Assembly (NCBI GenBank): GCA_036971715.1 | Contig: JAVHJL010000014.1 | Span: forward strand, 62,001 to 126,000 | Direction of reading: 5' to 3' | Length of the DNA stretch: 64,000 nucleotides | From: Arthrobotrys musiformis | Taxonomy: Eukaryota > Ascomycota > Orbiliomycetes > Orbiliales > Orbiliaceae | Shown: one piece after another, positions 1 through 13,000 of the stretch | How the letters are laid out: each line of letters opens with the position of its first letter | How positions within the stretch are numbered: position 1 is the first letter of the stretch | Translations under genes and position numbers: made by a program | Notes under the pieces: model-generated | Told to the model about the DNA's origin: nothing | The model's input: only the letters and a program-made list of their open reading frames with translations | Databases searched by the model: none

Positions 1-212
1 TTCCACCTATAGTAATATTACCTATTTGTAAAGATTGTTGTATAAATTCTAAAACTTTATCGTCTATATGAACTAAAATTGAATAACAAAAACTATAATT
101 AAAAGAATCTGGAGTTATTGGAGCTAGATAAAAGCTTCCTTCCGCGTCTGTAAATCCTCGTAATCAATTTATAAATAATTTTATTCTAAAGACGTTTTAT
201 TAATAGGGTTTA
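1..212 (-). CDS. LAGLIDADG homing endonuclease ORF (5' part; runs off left edge)
   Basis: The frame is open from about position 212 to the window edge with TGA read as Trp. It contains one LAGLIDADG-type motif, WLRGFTDAEGSFYL, followed by a DDKVLEFIQQSLQIGNI segment typical of the first domain of double-motif enzymes. These proteins cut intron-free target alleles, and some act as maturases. No ATG is visible at the start, so it may have been fused to an upstream exon or intron frame. It lies downstream of cox3, next to fossil copies of the last cox3 exon. Confidence 0.7.
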
Positions 213-352
213 ATGTACTAAAGAAACGCCTCGAAAAAGTTTAATAAATATAGGTCATCTATTTAATATATGTTTTTTCCTATGGGAAATGATAAAAATG
301 AACTAGAATATTGCAATAATACTGCGTCATTATAAATTATATATGTAATTAA

Positions 353-392
353 AACTCCAATAATAAACTGAAACATACAAAAACATACAATA
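353..392 (-). pseudogene. cox3: Displaced copy of the last cox3 exon (copy A)
   Basis: On the minus strand this reads MFLYVSVYYWSFN, against WLFLYVSVYYWGS at the end of the working cox3. The match of about 30 nt then diverges. It lies about 570 nt past the cox3 stop. I infer an older 3' exon left behind when a new one was captured. Confidence 0.6.
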
Positions 393-535
393 TTAATTAG
401 GGTTTACTAATTTTACCTTAGGTTATTATCACAATTTAAGGTATAACATTCATTTGATAACTCATCTCTGAGTCATTTAAAGTACAGTTTAATATAAGAA
501 ATATAAATTTTCGTATTTGTTGAAGACTAGTTTAT

Positions 536-579
536 CCCTATAGTAAACAGAAACATATAAGAATAATCAAAAACAATGA
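536..579 (-). pseudogene. cox3: Displaced copy of the last cox3 exon (copy B)
   Basis: On the minus strand this reads FWLFLYVSVYYRDKLV with TGA as Trp, matching VWLFLYVSVYYWGS of exon 8 over nearly the whole exon. It has no stop at the homologous place, so it is probably a fossil. Confidence 0.65.
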
Positions 580-600
580 AAATAATTTATAATAAAAAAG

Positions 601-621
601 AGTGCCCCTACCTCGCACTCA
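601..621. repeat. Hairpin, 6-bp stem
   Basis: The stem gagtgc/gcactc closes a GC-rich loop (21 nt overall) just upstream, in the minus sense, of fossil exon copy B. A processing or termination role is possible but unproven. Confidence 0.4.
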
Positions 622-689
622 ACTATAGATAACAACCAATATAATTTATCTTCTAACTATAAAATAGTAAACCAATGAAACAGCTGTAA

Positions 690-720
690 TTATTAAAAAT
701 AGACAGAAACAAACTTAAAT
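690..720 (-). pseudogene. cox3: Weak third match to the last cox3 exon (copy C)
   Basis: The minus strand holds GTTTGTTTCTGTCTATTTTT, resembling ATGTTTCTGTTTATTATT of cox3 exon 8. The match is short and degenerate and could be chance in this composition. Confidence 0.3.
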
Positions 721-963
721 ATATCTAAATCCAAAATTAAATAATTTGAAAGAATTTACATTATATTAATAAAATAACATTTAATTTTTAATTTTATTAC
801 TTTCATTTACATTAATTTATTGGAATTAAATTCATTTTTAATTATATATTAAATTATATTAAAACACTAGTTAAAGGTTTATTATTTTTAATAGCTAATG
901 CTAAAAGTAAAAAGTATTGAGTATTAAAGATATTATATAAAAAATATATAATTAATATACTTA

Positions 964-1009
964 TTAAGAACCTCAATAATAAACAGAAACATATAAAAAT
1001 AATCAAACA
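964..1009 (-). CDS. cox3: cox3 exon 8 (46 nt, C-terminus)
   Basis: It completes a split Val codon and reads VVWLFLYVSVYYWGS then TAA, with TGA for Trp twice. The intron before it ends GCCGAG. Confidence 0.85.
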
Positions 1010-4000
1010 CTCGGCAAATACAGAGTCAAATTTATACATAACTTGTAAATAATTATAACATAAAATAATTTTAAAGTTATATTTGTTCTGTTTCTGGTTT
1101 CGTCCTAAATATATTATTTATTTTAGGAGTTAGCTACCAGTTTTATATTTTTTTTTAAAATAGATAGAGCATACCTTAATATTTTCATATAACTACCATC
1201 TGCTCGTTGCACTTTTACAACTCATCAAAAATATATAATTTATAAATTGATGATATGATTTAGTTCCGCAATTACCCATTGTATTTAAAGCATCATTATT
1301 CTTGTTACCTAACATGAGTGATTAATTCATTCATTTAATTTTTTTTAAATTAAATTGGGTAAATAATGTTTTAGGGTGTTTTCGGAGTTTGGTAATTTTA
1401 ATGCTTACAATTAAAGCTGCTAACTTTTTTGCACATCAACGAACACGGCTACGAATTTTATCTTAAACATAATAGTTTGGGATAGAATATTCGTCTGATG
1501 ACACATCTCTGAATTCATTAGAGTACACCTAAAGTAATTCATGGATAAATTAATCCATAATAACCAATTATCATCTACTCATTGCTCTTTTACAAACCAT
1601 ATTAAGGATTTGATTTAGATCCGCGGTTTTATATTTATCTTACTTTTTTACCTTACATGAATAATTAGTTCATCCATTTACAATTTTTCAATTGTTAATT
1701 TGGTAGATAAGCTTTAATAAGTTCCCGGAGTTTGATAATTAAAGCACAATAAAAAAGAGTTCAAATTCTTTTTAGCATGCCAGTAAAGGATAGAAGCTTC
1801 AAAACCGAGATGCACGGCTGTTTATCTTTAATTTTATTTGCTTTGCTAAATACCATTCATTATTCAATAATTTAAATTTTATATTTAAAAATTATCTCGT
1901 TGAATATATTATTAATTTTAATTAAATATATAATGAATCAAAGAAAGCACACAATTTAGGTTGATAATTTGATACTTTTTTAGAAAGCCATTAGAGTACA
2001 CCTTAAAACAAGCTTTTGCTTGTTAATACCATCTACTCTTTGCACTTTTACAGCTTAAATTCTAAACAATTATTATACGTTTATTATTGATTTGCATATT
2101 TAAGTCCTGATTTAGTTCCGCGATATCCCTTTTGCCTTTTCAGTTATATATTTATTTGTTACCTTACTTGAATAATTACTTCAACCATTTAATCTTTTAT
2201 TATAAAATTTGGTATATAATATTTTTAGAGAATTTCCAGAATTTGATATTACTCACACATAATAAATTTACCAAAGTTATTAGCATGATTATCCGTTGAA
2301 TGATAAGCAAGTATTCTTCAGAAACCAACAGCAATAAAAATAGTACCAATTATAACCGTGTCTGTATTTACTTCAGCATATCGAATAAATTAGAGATGTA
2401 AAACCCTATAAATACGACTTAGCTAGAATATAAAATTATTTCCTTATTTCTAAGGTATACTGAGTATACCTTAATTACAAAAGAGGAGGTACGCTCAGAA
2501 TTTAAAATTTATCCACCCCTTTCGTAACAACTATCGTCTACTCGATGCACTTTTCCATATTTAATAAATATAGGTTAGTTCCGCGATTACCCTTTTAAGT
2601 TTACTTAATACAATAACTTTTTACCTAACCCATTATGATTAATAATGGTACTTATTATTAGACTTTTCGCTATATAAAGTGGTATTATTGTCTTTAGGGA
2701 TTCCCCGGAATTTGATAGTTTAGTAATTATTCCTTGATTAAATTTTACTTTTACTTGTCTACCTCAAGCAATAAAATAAGTATAAAGTACCAAAAGGGAT
2801 ATACTTTTTTCCTGTTTTAGAGATTTAAACCTAAGTGGCTAATCATGGGGGGGAATCTATCTAGGTGATCCAAAATCATCAGGTTATTAAATAAAGGATA
2901 TCACTTAAAGTGGAAACTTATCTACCTTTATTTATCCCAGATTTAATATGACAAACTGGTCAAATCCTTTTTTAGTTAAATAATCCTTGGTTTTATTATT
3001 TCAGCTATTTTGCATCAATAATCGAAATCTTTTAATTTTTTCGCCTTTTATAATATATTAACGGAAGAATGGAATAATTTTTCATAATTATCTGAAAAAG
3101 TATAACATTGAAAACTTACTGTGCTACGATTTAAAGAAAATGGGATATAAGAACCACAACCAAAGAAATCCACTATACTTCTACGAAGCTGAGATTTATC
3201 TTTATTACAGAGATATACTAAATACTAATCTTACATTAATTCTAGAAGAAGATTTGTATTCAATAACCGCTAAACAACCATTATTATATATAAACCAGTT
3301 AACTACTAATTTATATCTTATTAAATCTATATTTACCTTTATAAGGTTTATATTGATTTCTACTAAAATAATTAACAATTGCAGATTTAAGTATATTTAA
3401 TTTTTTAGCTGCTTCAATAATAGAACAATAAGTAATTGTAATATTATTTTCAACATCAAATACTTCTATTTCATTACGGTCTCTTGGTGTATTAAGTCAA
3501 GAATTTAATTTATAAACCATAGAATAATGCATATAAGGAGAAACAATATCAACCAATAAAGCCATAAATTTTTGATTTATATAAATACGATATTTATTTG
3601 TTATTAACTCGTATTGTACTACCTAATCTATACCTAATCATTAAAACATTCATTAAACGAACTACATCAATCAATTTATAAGAGTCTATAAATTATTAGT
3701 CCATGACGTTGTTAAGAACCATCTCCCATGATAAGATACGCTAAGGTTATTGGTATTTAACAAATTATAAATATTTTGAAGTATTACTTTTATTTTTTCA
3801 GAATAAAATAATGAATAAAGCTCAGTAATGCATGGCATTGAGTGAGTCTCAAATTGTAACTATTGTATTTGTTCCTAAACAATTATTAACTTTAAAGGAT
3901 AAGAAGAACAGTAATGAGACAGAAAAGAAAACAAACCAAAAATACTTAGAATTAACATTGGACTAAAAAACCCTAATAAAGCATTTTGACTTATTTTATT

Positions 4001-7000
4001 AGAAAATTTAATCCATGCATTTGAAAGAATTAATCCTATTATAATACTTTGGGGTATGTCAGGATAATTTAACTATAGATAACTGAGAACGAGTAAAACG
4101 TTCTTCTACAGTTGAAGAAAGATTAGTCCCTCATAAAATTTAAAGATGTTCTAAATACTTCCTGTTTTATCTCGGTAGAATAATATCTTTTATTTTCAAA
4201 ACGAGTTATGGCTGATAGGCCTAAAGTAAATCACACCATTCAATAAGAATGAGGTATTTTTGTATTTACAGCTAAAGACTTTAAAGCTGGTATAGTATTA
4301 GAGAAAGCAGCCTTTAATTCATCAGTTAAACCGAAGTTAATAGACGCTTTATTAGATACAATATTCTGTAAACCTTCCATAGTTAAATATTTCTTAGCTT
4401 TAACCATCTCTACTGATGATTTAAAAAGTAAAAAATTTCCTTGTTTTTTAGTTATTAAAGGATATTTAACAAGGTGAGGTATGATTATAGTAGTTAAATC
4501 TTTTATAGAAGATACAAAATATGCAGTTTTTTCCCTTGGAAATTCTACCTACACCGCCAAAATAAGTTTGAATTTCTTTCAGAAGTGATAAATTTCGTGA
4601 ATGAAGACATTGAAAATACAGCTTCTACAATAAATTAAGATTTCTAGTGAGTATAAAGGGATTAGCTACAGCAGCTCACTACTTGGAAGTAAGCTGTTTA
4701 TTTACAACTAATTAATTATTACAAAAAAATTAAACAGATCTTCCATCATTCATTCCTAATTTTAACTTACGAATTTTATCTAACCCACTTTTCAGTTAGA
4801 TGAGCTTTATTTTTAATTAATTCAGCGGCTTGACATCAATATTTATAATCAAGGAACTTTACTCTTTTAACTGGATTTTTTAAAAAGAATGGAATAATTT
4901 TATTTTCAATATCTGAGAATTTCTCTCGAAAATAAGCATTATTATGTTTTACAAAAAATCCACAATCAAAATATTCAATTAACTGTTTAATTAGTTGCTC
5001 ATCTCTAATGTGTTGAGTTAGTTGAAAAATTAATTTTAGATTCATCAGCTGCTTAAGCAGCTGATTTATATAAATTAATACGGGAACATCCATCTCCAGA
5101 AGTGAATCTAGCAATTCAATTAGGGTCAGGGCTAATGAATCTATCTACAATTGGCCTTTTAACAGGAACAATCGAAGGAAAAGCTATTTTTAATGTATTA
5201 GATAAACCTTGATTAATCGAAGCTTTAATAACTACAATTTTATATAATCCTTCTTAAATGTTTTTTATTTTGAATTAAATCTGATGCTCTAATAAAAAGT
5301 TCAAAATCAGCGTATTTTTTGTTAATAGCGGGTATTTATAAAAATGTTATTTAATTATTTGAACATCTTTAACAGAAGAGAAAGAATATTTAATTGAATA
5401 AGAGTATTCATATATTCCCCACACCTAAATAATTTTTAATTTGTTTCTAAGTTATTATCTTTTTTATGTAGATGGATTTCAAAAAAAAATTTATACGTTA
5501 ACCGGTTTTAAATTTTTATCTTTGTAAATATTCACCCTAAAACACCATTCAGCATCAATAAAGCCTGTAATAAATCAAGGATTAATTTCACTAGATTCTT
5601 TACCCTTATTTAAGGGTAACTTAAGGAAAGTAATTGTAGAAAATAATTTAGAATAAGTACTTTTTTACACTTTTGCTTTTATTCCAAATAAAGCATGAAT
5701 GTAACCCGTGGACAATTTTTGTTAATAAATAAATCTCATTATTGTATAGATTATGTTTTAATATTAGTAATTACTAAAATTAAAATAAATTTAGTAATTA
5801 ATAATTAGAGTCTTATTGCGATTCTTTTACCTAAAAAGTAATTTAATATTTATTTAATAAAAATATATAACTTTTATAAATTTTTCCTGTAATTACAATA
5901 TTTAATAAAGAATTTTGATCGTTTACAAAATAATTTATTTTATCTTTAGATTTAAAAATATAAATCTATCTGGAATGTAAATTGATAAGATTTAAAAGTA
6001 TCCAATGTGGTCCTAGATACAAAGGTTGTGGCTAAGGTCACCCTCGTATCTCTTTTTTTTATTGATTTAAATTTTACTATAAATATGTAAATTCTATTAA
6101 TCATTTTACAAAAGATTTATCTAAATAATAATTACCTTAAATTAAAGAAGCAAGAGTTAGCAAACCAACTTTAGTAAAAGTAGTATGCGCAAGCTCTAAA
6201 CAAAAACATAAAATAGCTTACATTTAAACCATGAACAAATTTGTTAACATAACACAGCGCTCAAATTTATCATGCAAATAAATAAAAAATAATTTAAGAC
6301 GTCTGCTACGCGACCGACCGGTTAATAAAACGAAAACTAATTTATTTTCTTCCTTTGTTCATTCTAGCTTTTAATTTTCGTGTTTCTTCTAATCCTTCTT
6401 CTGTTAAGTGCCTCTTGGCTTTTATAAGATCAGCACATTTACATCAATCTTGAAAATCTTGTATTTTTTCTCCAATAAGCTGATGTCTTTGGAAAAAAGG
6501 TATAATTTTAATAAAAATATCTTCAAATTTTGTTACACGAAAATCTCCTGCTAAGCCTTCTTTTCTTTTTGTATAAGAGCCGCAACCAAAATAAACAATT
6601 AAACTTTTCATTAATTGTTCATCCCTAGAGTGTTGAGTAATTTGAAACGATAATTTTGTTCCAAATCCAATTTTAGTTTTTGAATTAAAAATATTAATAA
6701 AGAAACAACCCTCACCGCTCGTGAATCCCGCCACTCATTGAGGATCTGGAATTGTTTGATTAACGACTACTGGCCTTAGAACAGTAACAATAGTAGGAAA
6801 AGCCTTTTTTAATTCCTCCGATAATCCTAGATTTAATGATGCCTTAATTGCAATTAATTTTTTTAAACCTTCAATTGTTAGATGTTCTTTATTTTTTATT
6901 AAATCAAAAGCCATCTTAAATAAAAGACAATCGCTGTGTTTTTGAGTTATCAAGGAATAATTATCAAAATGATTTATTATTATTTCTAAATCTTTAATAG

Positions 7001-10000
7001 ATTGTACTCGATAAAAGATCATATCTTCGACGTAATAAATTTTTCCAACACCTAAAAATTTTTTAATTGATTCAAGCAAAGCGAGATCCTTTTTATGTAA
7101 ACCAATATGGAATACAAGTCCAACTGCTCAGCCTGTTGAATAATTTTGATCCTTATTAATTTTAATTGAAAAACACGACTCAGCATCTGAAAACCCCGTT
7201 AGAAATCAAGGATTTATAGTAAATTCTCGTGTTTTATTAACCGTTGAATAAAATATTGCTTTATTTATTTGTTTATATAGGATTTTTCCTATATAATTTC
7301 TTACGAAACCTATCAAACTATACTTTAAACGAGAAACGCCGCCAACTTGACAACTACCGTTTACCCGCAGCATTTTTATAGTAACTTTATTTTTAATTAC
7401 AAATATGTTAAATAAATAAACTAATTTAGTTACGGCGATAGTCTATATGAAAGTTTCCGTAGTTTTATAGCTTAACTCCTACTAATATGGATTCCATCAC
7501 CGTCAATAAGGCTATTTATTGTTTCCATTTTTTACAAAATGGTTCAGACTATATATTCAATCCCAGCTCATTAATGAGCTGGGATTGCAGGGTTCCGTGA
7601 TATGATTATTGTAAATAAAATACTCACATATTAGTCGTTGAACCTACATACATTATCCATGTAAAGATTATATTTTATATAAAAATAAGATATTTTATCT
7701 CTTATTTCCATTTCTTATCAAAATGGTTCAGACTATGTCATCAATCCCTATTAATAAGTAGATTACAGGGCTTTCGTGGTATGGTTATTGTAAATAAAAT
7801 ACTCACATACTAATCGTTGAACCTCCATATATTCTCCATATAAGGATTATATTTTATATAAAATATAATTTTATTTAATATATGTTTGGTGGCAAATTGT
7901 CCTTTATACTACTCATTATTATTTAAATATAATGGTGATTCAGGAGTTCCTTGCATTAACCCTGTTTTCTATTATATTTAATTCTATTAAAAATTTTGTG
8001 CAGAAACTCAAAATATAAAAAATAACTTAATGACTTTATTGAATCTAAACCACTTTGAATATAAAAGCCATAATTATTTTAATTTTCTTTGGCGATTCAT
8101 TTCATTTTTAATTTTAAGTATTCGATTAACACCCTCTTCTGTTAAATGTATCTTATCTTTCATTAAAAAAGCTACCTTACAAAAATCTTGATAATCCAAT
8201 AGCTTAACGCCAAATAAATGATTTTTTTCAAAAAAAGGTATAATTTTATTTAAGATATCATCAAATTTATATACAACAAAATTTACATTATTTGGCCTAG
8301 TCGATACCTTTTCAATTATACCACACCCTAAATAAATTTTTATAATATTTAATAAATTTTCATCACGTGAATGTTGGGAAATTGAAAACGCTAATAAAAC
8401 CTGAGATCTTTTTTCATTTTTTTTTACATTAATGTAAAAACACCCCTCTCCATCCACGAACCCTACTAATCATAAGGGGTTTTTAATAACTTGTAAAGAT
8501 ACAATTGGCCTTTCAACTGGAATAATATTAGGAAACATTGTTTTTAATGTTACAGTTAAACCTTTATTCATAGAAGCTCTAATAGATAAAATTTTATTTA
8601 AACCTTCTAAATGTAAATATTCTTTATTACACATTAAATCAACTGCTTTAGTAAAAAGCTCAAAATCTGCTCGTTTTTGAGTTAACAAATTATACTGATT
8701 AAAATGAGGAATAATTATCTCACTTAAATTTTTTATTGATTGTACAGAATAAATTACAGTAGACTTTCCCTCACGAATCCTTGTTTTAATAGTACCTACG
8801 CAAAAAAAAGACTGTATTTGTTTAAGTGTAGATAAATCTTTTTCGTGTAATTCTATATTAAATTCAGGAACAACTCGCACAGAAAATTTTCTAGTTGTAT
8901 CTTTCCCACTTTTATTACAAAAGTAGATTCTGCATCTGCAATACCTGAAACTCAATAAGATAGATCATCTTTATTGAGTGAAGTATTATTTTTTTTTAGA
9001 TTAAATTTAATAGGGGCTAGAGTTAACCCTGTTCCGAAGTAGAAGCAAGAACCAAAAGAACCATCACTTAAAGTGAAAGAAGAAACTGTATATTCTACAC
9101 CTTGACATATAGTAAAAACTACTGCTAACACAATTGTAAAAATTAACCCATACAATACTCCAGGTCTGTTTCCTTGTATTAGTGAATGATGTGCATACGT
9201 TACCGTGATACCTGATGATAGTAAAATTACTGTATTTAATAAAGGAAGCTCGAAAGGGTTTATTGCAGAAATTCCAAGAGGTGGTCACTGGGCCCCCAAC
9301 TCAACTGTTGGTGATAATGCACTATGAAAAAATGCCCAAAAGACGCTAAGAAAGAATAATGCTTCAGATGTTATAAATAAAGCAACTCCTAAATTAAGAC
9401 CACGCTGAACTGCGCTGGTATGATCTCCTAAATAAGTCTAAAATTTCGATATATTATATATCAACTGGATTATCTCTTAATTAATAGGTTAATTAAAAAA
9501 TAATTAACGTATTAAAATTTAACGTATAATCTCTGAGGATCCTACTAAAATATTTATACGTTTTTTGGTTTCCCGCTGATTGAACTATATATAAATAGTT
9601 TTTCTAAGCAAACAGTTAAATTTATTGAGAGCACTTATTAGCATCAATACTATATAAATTTATTTATAATTTTTTAGCCTTTTCCTATTAAAGATTAATT
9701 TTTAATCTTCCTTCGTTAAGTTGCTGAAGCTTATCTTATTTAATTCAAAAAATTTGAATTTAAGAGATTTTTTCAAAAATATACCTTCCTTTTAAAGGTT
9801 TTTTTTGATTATTTTTAAAATATAAAGAAATGGCAGATTGATTAAGTTTTAAAGTTCTGGCGGCTTCACGCATAGATTTATATTCTGTCTTTTCTTTTAT
9901 TATAAGATCCAGGACAGATATTTTGTTTGAAGGTCTACCTGATCCTTCGGGTCTAATTTTACCAAACATAGGATGATCTTTTCCTAAACGCCCGTACATA

Positions 10001-13000
10001 GGATTTTTTTCTCCTTGTTGAGCTGCAGACATTTTAGCTATTGCTTCCTTAGAGTGTTTGTACCCTAAAGGTGATCCTGCTTTCAGTAAAATATTGTATT
10101 CAGACTTTAAATTATCCAAATAGTATTGTTCTCGTTCTACGCATTTTTCAGGGTCGCAATATTCAAGAATTTCCAAATTAAATTTTGAATAACCATGTTT
10201 TAGTAATGCTCTGTATATAGCACTGAGACTTTTTTTTAATCTCAATACTTAAATAAGAAATATTATAATAAATTTTTAATCTTATACTTAAATTAATACT
10301 ACTACCAATATATGATTTACCATTAACTGTATTAACCCAACGATAAATACCAGACTTTTTTTGTTTTCTTTTATAATATTAGATCTGTGAAGATCAGCAT
10401 CAAGATAAATTTTTGTTGGAATTGTTCCTCCTGAAGATAATGTGCTATAGGTAAAACAAGATAAAGTATTAAAAGATTTGCGTTTTTTGATAGGCTGTCC
10501 CAACCCAGTAATAATTTTTTTATTCCAATTTAAAATACTTAAAGAATTTTTATTTTGTGATAAAGCGCTCGAAAAACCTAATGAACCTACAAAAGTCATA
10601 GATTTATTGATTGATATAGCTAAAATTCATGAATAGTGAACCTAAGCTATTTATTAGTTGTGACATTATATTAAAAACGTTTATAATTTTTTAAGAAAGA
10701 AAGTATTTTAATATTTTTATAAAAACTTTATTAAATGAATACTTTTTTGGTTAACATAAAACAAATAAAATAAAATTTGTCATTTTTTAATCTAAAAATC
10801 AATCTTTATCTATTTGGACTATAACTTTATTAATAAATTATAAAATTATTAATATTTAACATTTAGTCTCTAAAGAGCCTACTAAAATATAATTAATTGC
10901 AGGTTTCCTGTTGATTATTAATTTTTAATTTAATTTTCCAACATATGATTAAATTATATAAGGGCACTTTATTTAATTGTATATGCTATTAGCTTTTTTA
11001 ATATTCATAAAAAATAGACAAAAAAAAGTTTAAATTTATTTTAATAGTTATACCTTTAGATTTAAGTGTAAACGAATATTTGCAATAAATACTTTACGAA
11101 GATGTTCTTTAGATATTATCATATTATAAACAATCTCTCATTTTTTATAATCATTATATTTAACACCCAATAATGGATATTTATTAAAATAATAAATAAA
11201 TAATTTTATATTATCTATAGATGATACACTTAAAGATAATACTTCTGAACCAGTATTATTAATATAAGTCTTAACAGTACAAGACATAAATAATGCTAAT
11301 TTTTCCATAAAAGGTAACATAGAAGAAGATGTAGGTTTATCGTATGAACGTTGATCCAATCTAAATTTGATACTTACATTTTCGCTAACAGATCTTTTTC
11401 TACTATATGATTTAGGCTTACTTTCTATATATTTAATTCCAAAATGTCCATCAGCTTCTGTAAAACCTGTAAATCAATTATTATTAGAAAAGTCCGAAAT
11501 ATCTAATAAACTTTCTGATATATCTAAGGAATATTTATTATTAATAAATTTAATTAAATCATTAAATCTTTTATTTTTAGGTGTTCTAAGTTTTCCATGT
11601 ATTAATTGAATAAAAGATATAATTCCCTTTTTATCTCCTATAATATAACGAAGAGTATTATTACCTGTAATTTGAAAACGTCCTATATTTCCTAATTCTA
11701 ATTGAATAAACGCATATAAACCTAAATTATTAATATGTGAAGTAAATATTATTCGTGGATTAAGCACTCTATTTAATGTTGTGTTACCTAAAGCAGGAAG
11801 AGAAATATGCTACTTTTACCCTATTTAATTGACTCCGAATTGTAGTATTGAAATATTTGTTTGGTTTATAATTGTTATTAGATTATTTAATGAAGAACGA
11901 AAAATATAAATTTTAGGTTTATTATTTTCCATTAATAAATTACAATTTAATCTATATTTAATAATCAAAACATTTATTAACTTTACAACACCTATTAGAT
12001 TGAAACCATCAGTATAAAGAATTATACCTCTTCCTTGTAATTTAAGACTACCTCCCTTTACTCAATGAGCTAAAACCAAAGGAGTCAAAAGATTATAAAT
12101 ATTATTAGGTACTATTTTTTGATCTTTTTCTTTATAAAACATAAAATAAATATCAACAAAACAATGCATTCATTTAGTAGCTATTAATAATTCATCTTTA
12201 GATTTACCTTTTAATTTTCCATCATTAATATAACGGTAAGGATCTTTATCACAATATTTAGATATTTCTTTAAATACATAAAAAATATATTCCTTATTAG
12301 AATAAGATTGACGAAATTTAATTCGTGCTTTTGATTTTATCTTATTATGTATTACAGCTCAACCGTGTGATAAAAGTAAACCAATAAATATACTATATTC
12401 ATGTGGAGATATTACGGATTTGACGTTAATTTCTTTTATGTCTTTATTGTCAATTTTTGCAATATTTTTTTCTTTTATATTATACAGTATTAATTCAGTA
12501 CCCTCATAGCGCGCAAATTTAGAAAAAAGACAAGTTTGTTTAATATTAAACAAATTTAAAGGAACTAAGGTTTTTTGTTCATTTGATGGAAAGTGAAATG
12601 TAGAATATGGTCTTTTGTTTGTAAGTAAAGAAGACGATAAAGAAATACTTTTATGTTTTTTTATTAATTTATATTGCATACTAGGTACAATAAAAGGATT
12701 AATAGACTTTAACAATTCTAAAGAGCTTGAACTTATATATATTCTAGGTTTACCACCTACTATATTAAGTGAACATTTAAGTCCATATTTTATAATTAGA
12801 ACATTAATTAATAAAACTACTTCTTTAACTGAAAAACTATCAGTACTAATTCTTAAACCACTAGTTCTTGCCGAACCGTCACCCATTATCATATGTGCTA
12901 AAGCCACAGGAGTCAGTAAATAATAAATATTAGCAAGTATAATTTTTTTTTTATTTAAATAAAATAAATCATAAATTTCAACAAGACAAGGTAAACTACG

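Larger units (their letters stand above)
213..963 (-). other. cox3 downstream spacer with intron and exon fossils
   Basis: There is no intact gene here. The stretch holds three sequences resembling the last cox3 exon (about 353-392, 536-579, 690-720) and, near 425-480, a sequence resembling the 3' part of cox3 intron 6 (both have a TGTACT...AATGA...TCAGAGATG...TCATC series on the minus strand). This suggests repeated displacement of the 3' end of cox3. Confidence 0.6.
2357..6221 (-). mobile_element. cox3 intron 4, composite with decayed HEGs (3.9 kb)
   Basis: A core of the mini-intron family sits near the 3' end: P (CAAATTCCGGGGAATCCC, about 2716-2698), Q (GGGTAATCGCGGAACTAA, about 2592-2573), R (GTGCATCGAGTAGACGAT, about 2550-2531). 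In its siblings P follows the 5' splice by 30-40 nt, but here some 3.5 kb of relic HEG sequence precedes it. The unit is therefore probably an old intron joined to a mini intron. A GC-rich hairpin-like stretch lies at about 6000-6055. Confidence 0.6.
6236..9025 (-). mobile_element. cox3 intron 3 with two LAGLIDADG genes and a duplicated 3' core
   Basis: The 5' ORF is read through from exon 3. The 3'-core motif GGTTCAACGAYTA...ATAGTCTGAACC occurs twice in tandem (about 7850-7690 and 7665-7505). A P-like CTGCGGGTAAAC lies near 7370. A second complete LAGLIDADG gene fills the 3' part. This looks like one intron added to another. Confidence 0.65.

Noticed and set aside
854..1039. 61-codon minus-strand frame over the end of cox3
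   Set aside because: It is the wrong frame of cox3 exon 8; the adjacent frame gives the conserved WLFLYVSVYYWGS end.
2740..2800. Peptide GTLYLFY resembling the cox1 N-terminus or cox3 exon 5
   Set aside because: The match is short, followed by a stop, and not flanked by splice-consistent bases.
9064..9288. 74-codon minus-strand frame
   Set aside because: Shadow of cox3 exon 3.
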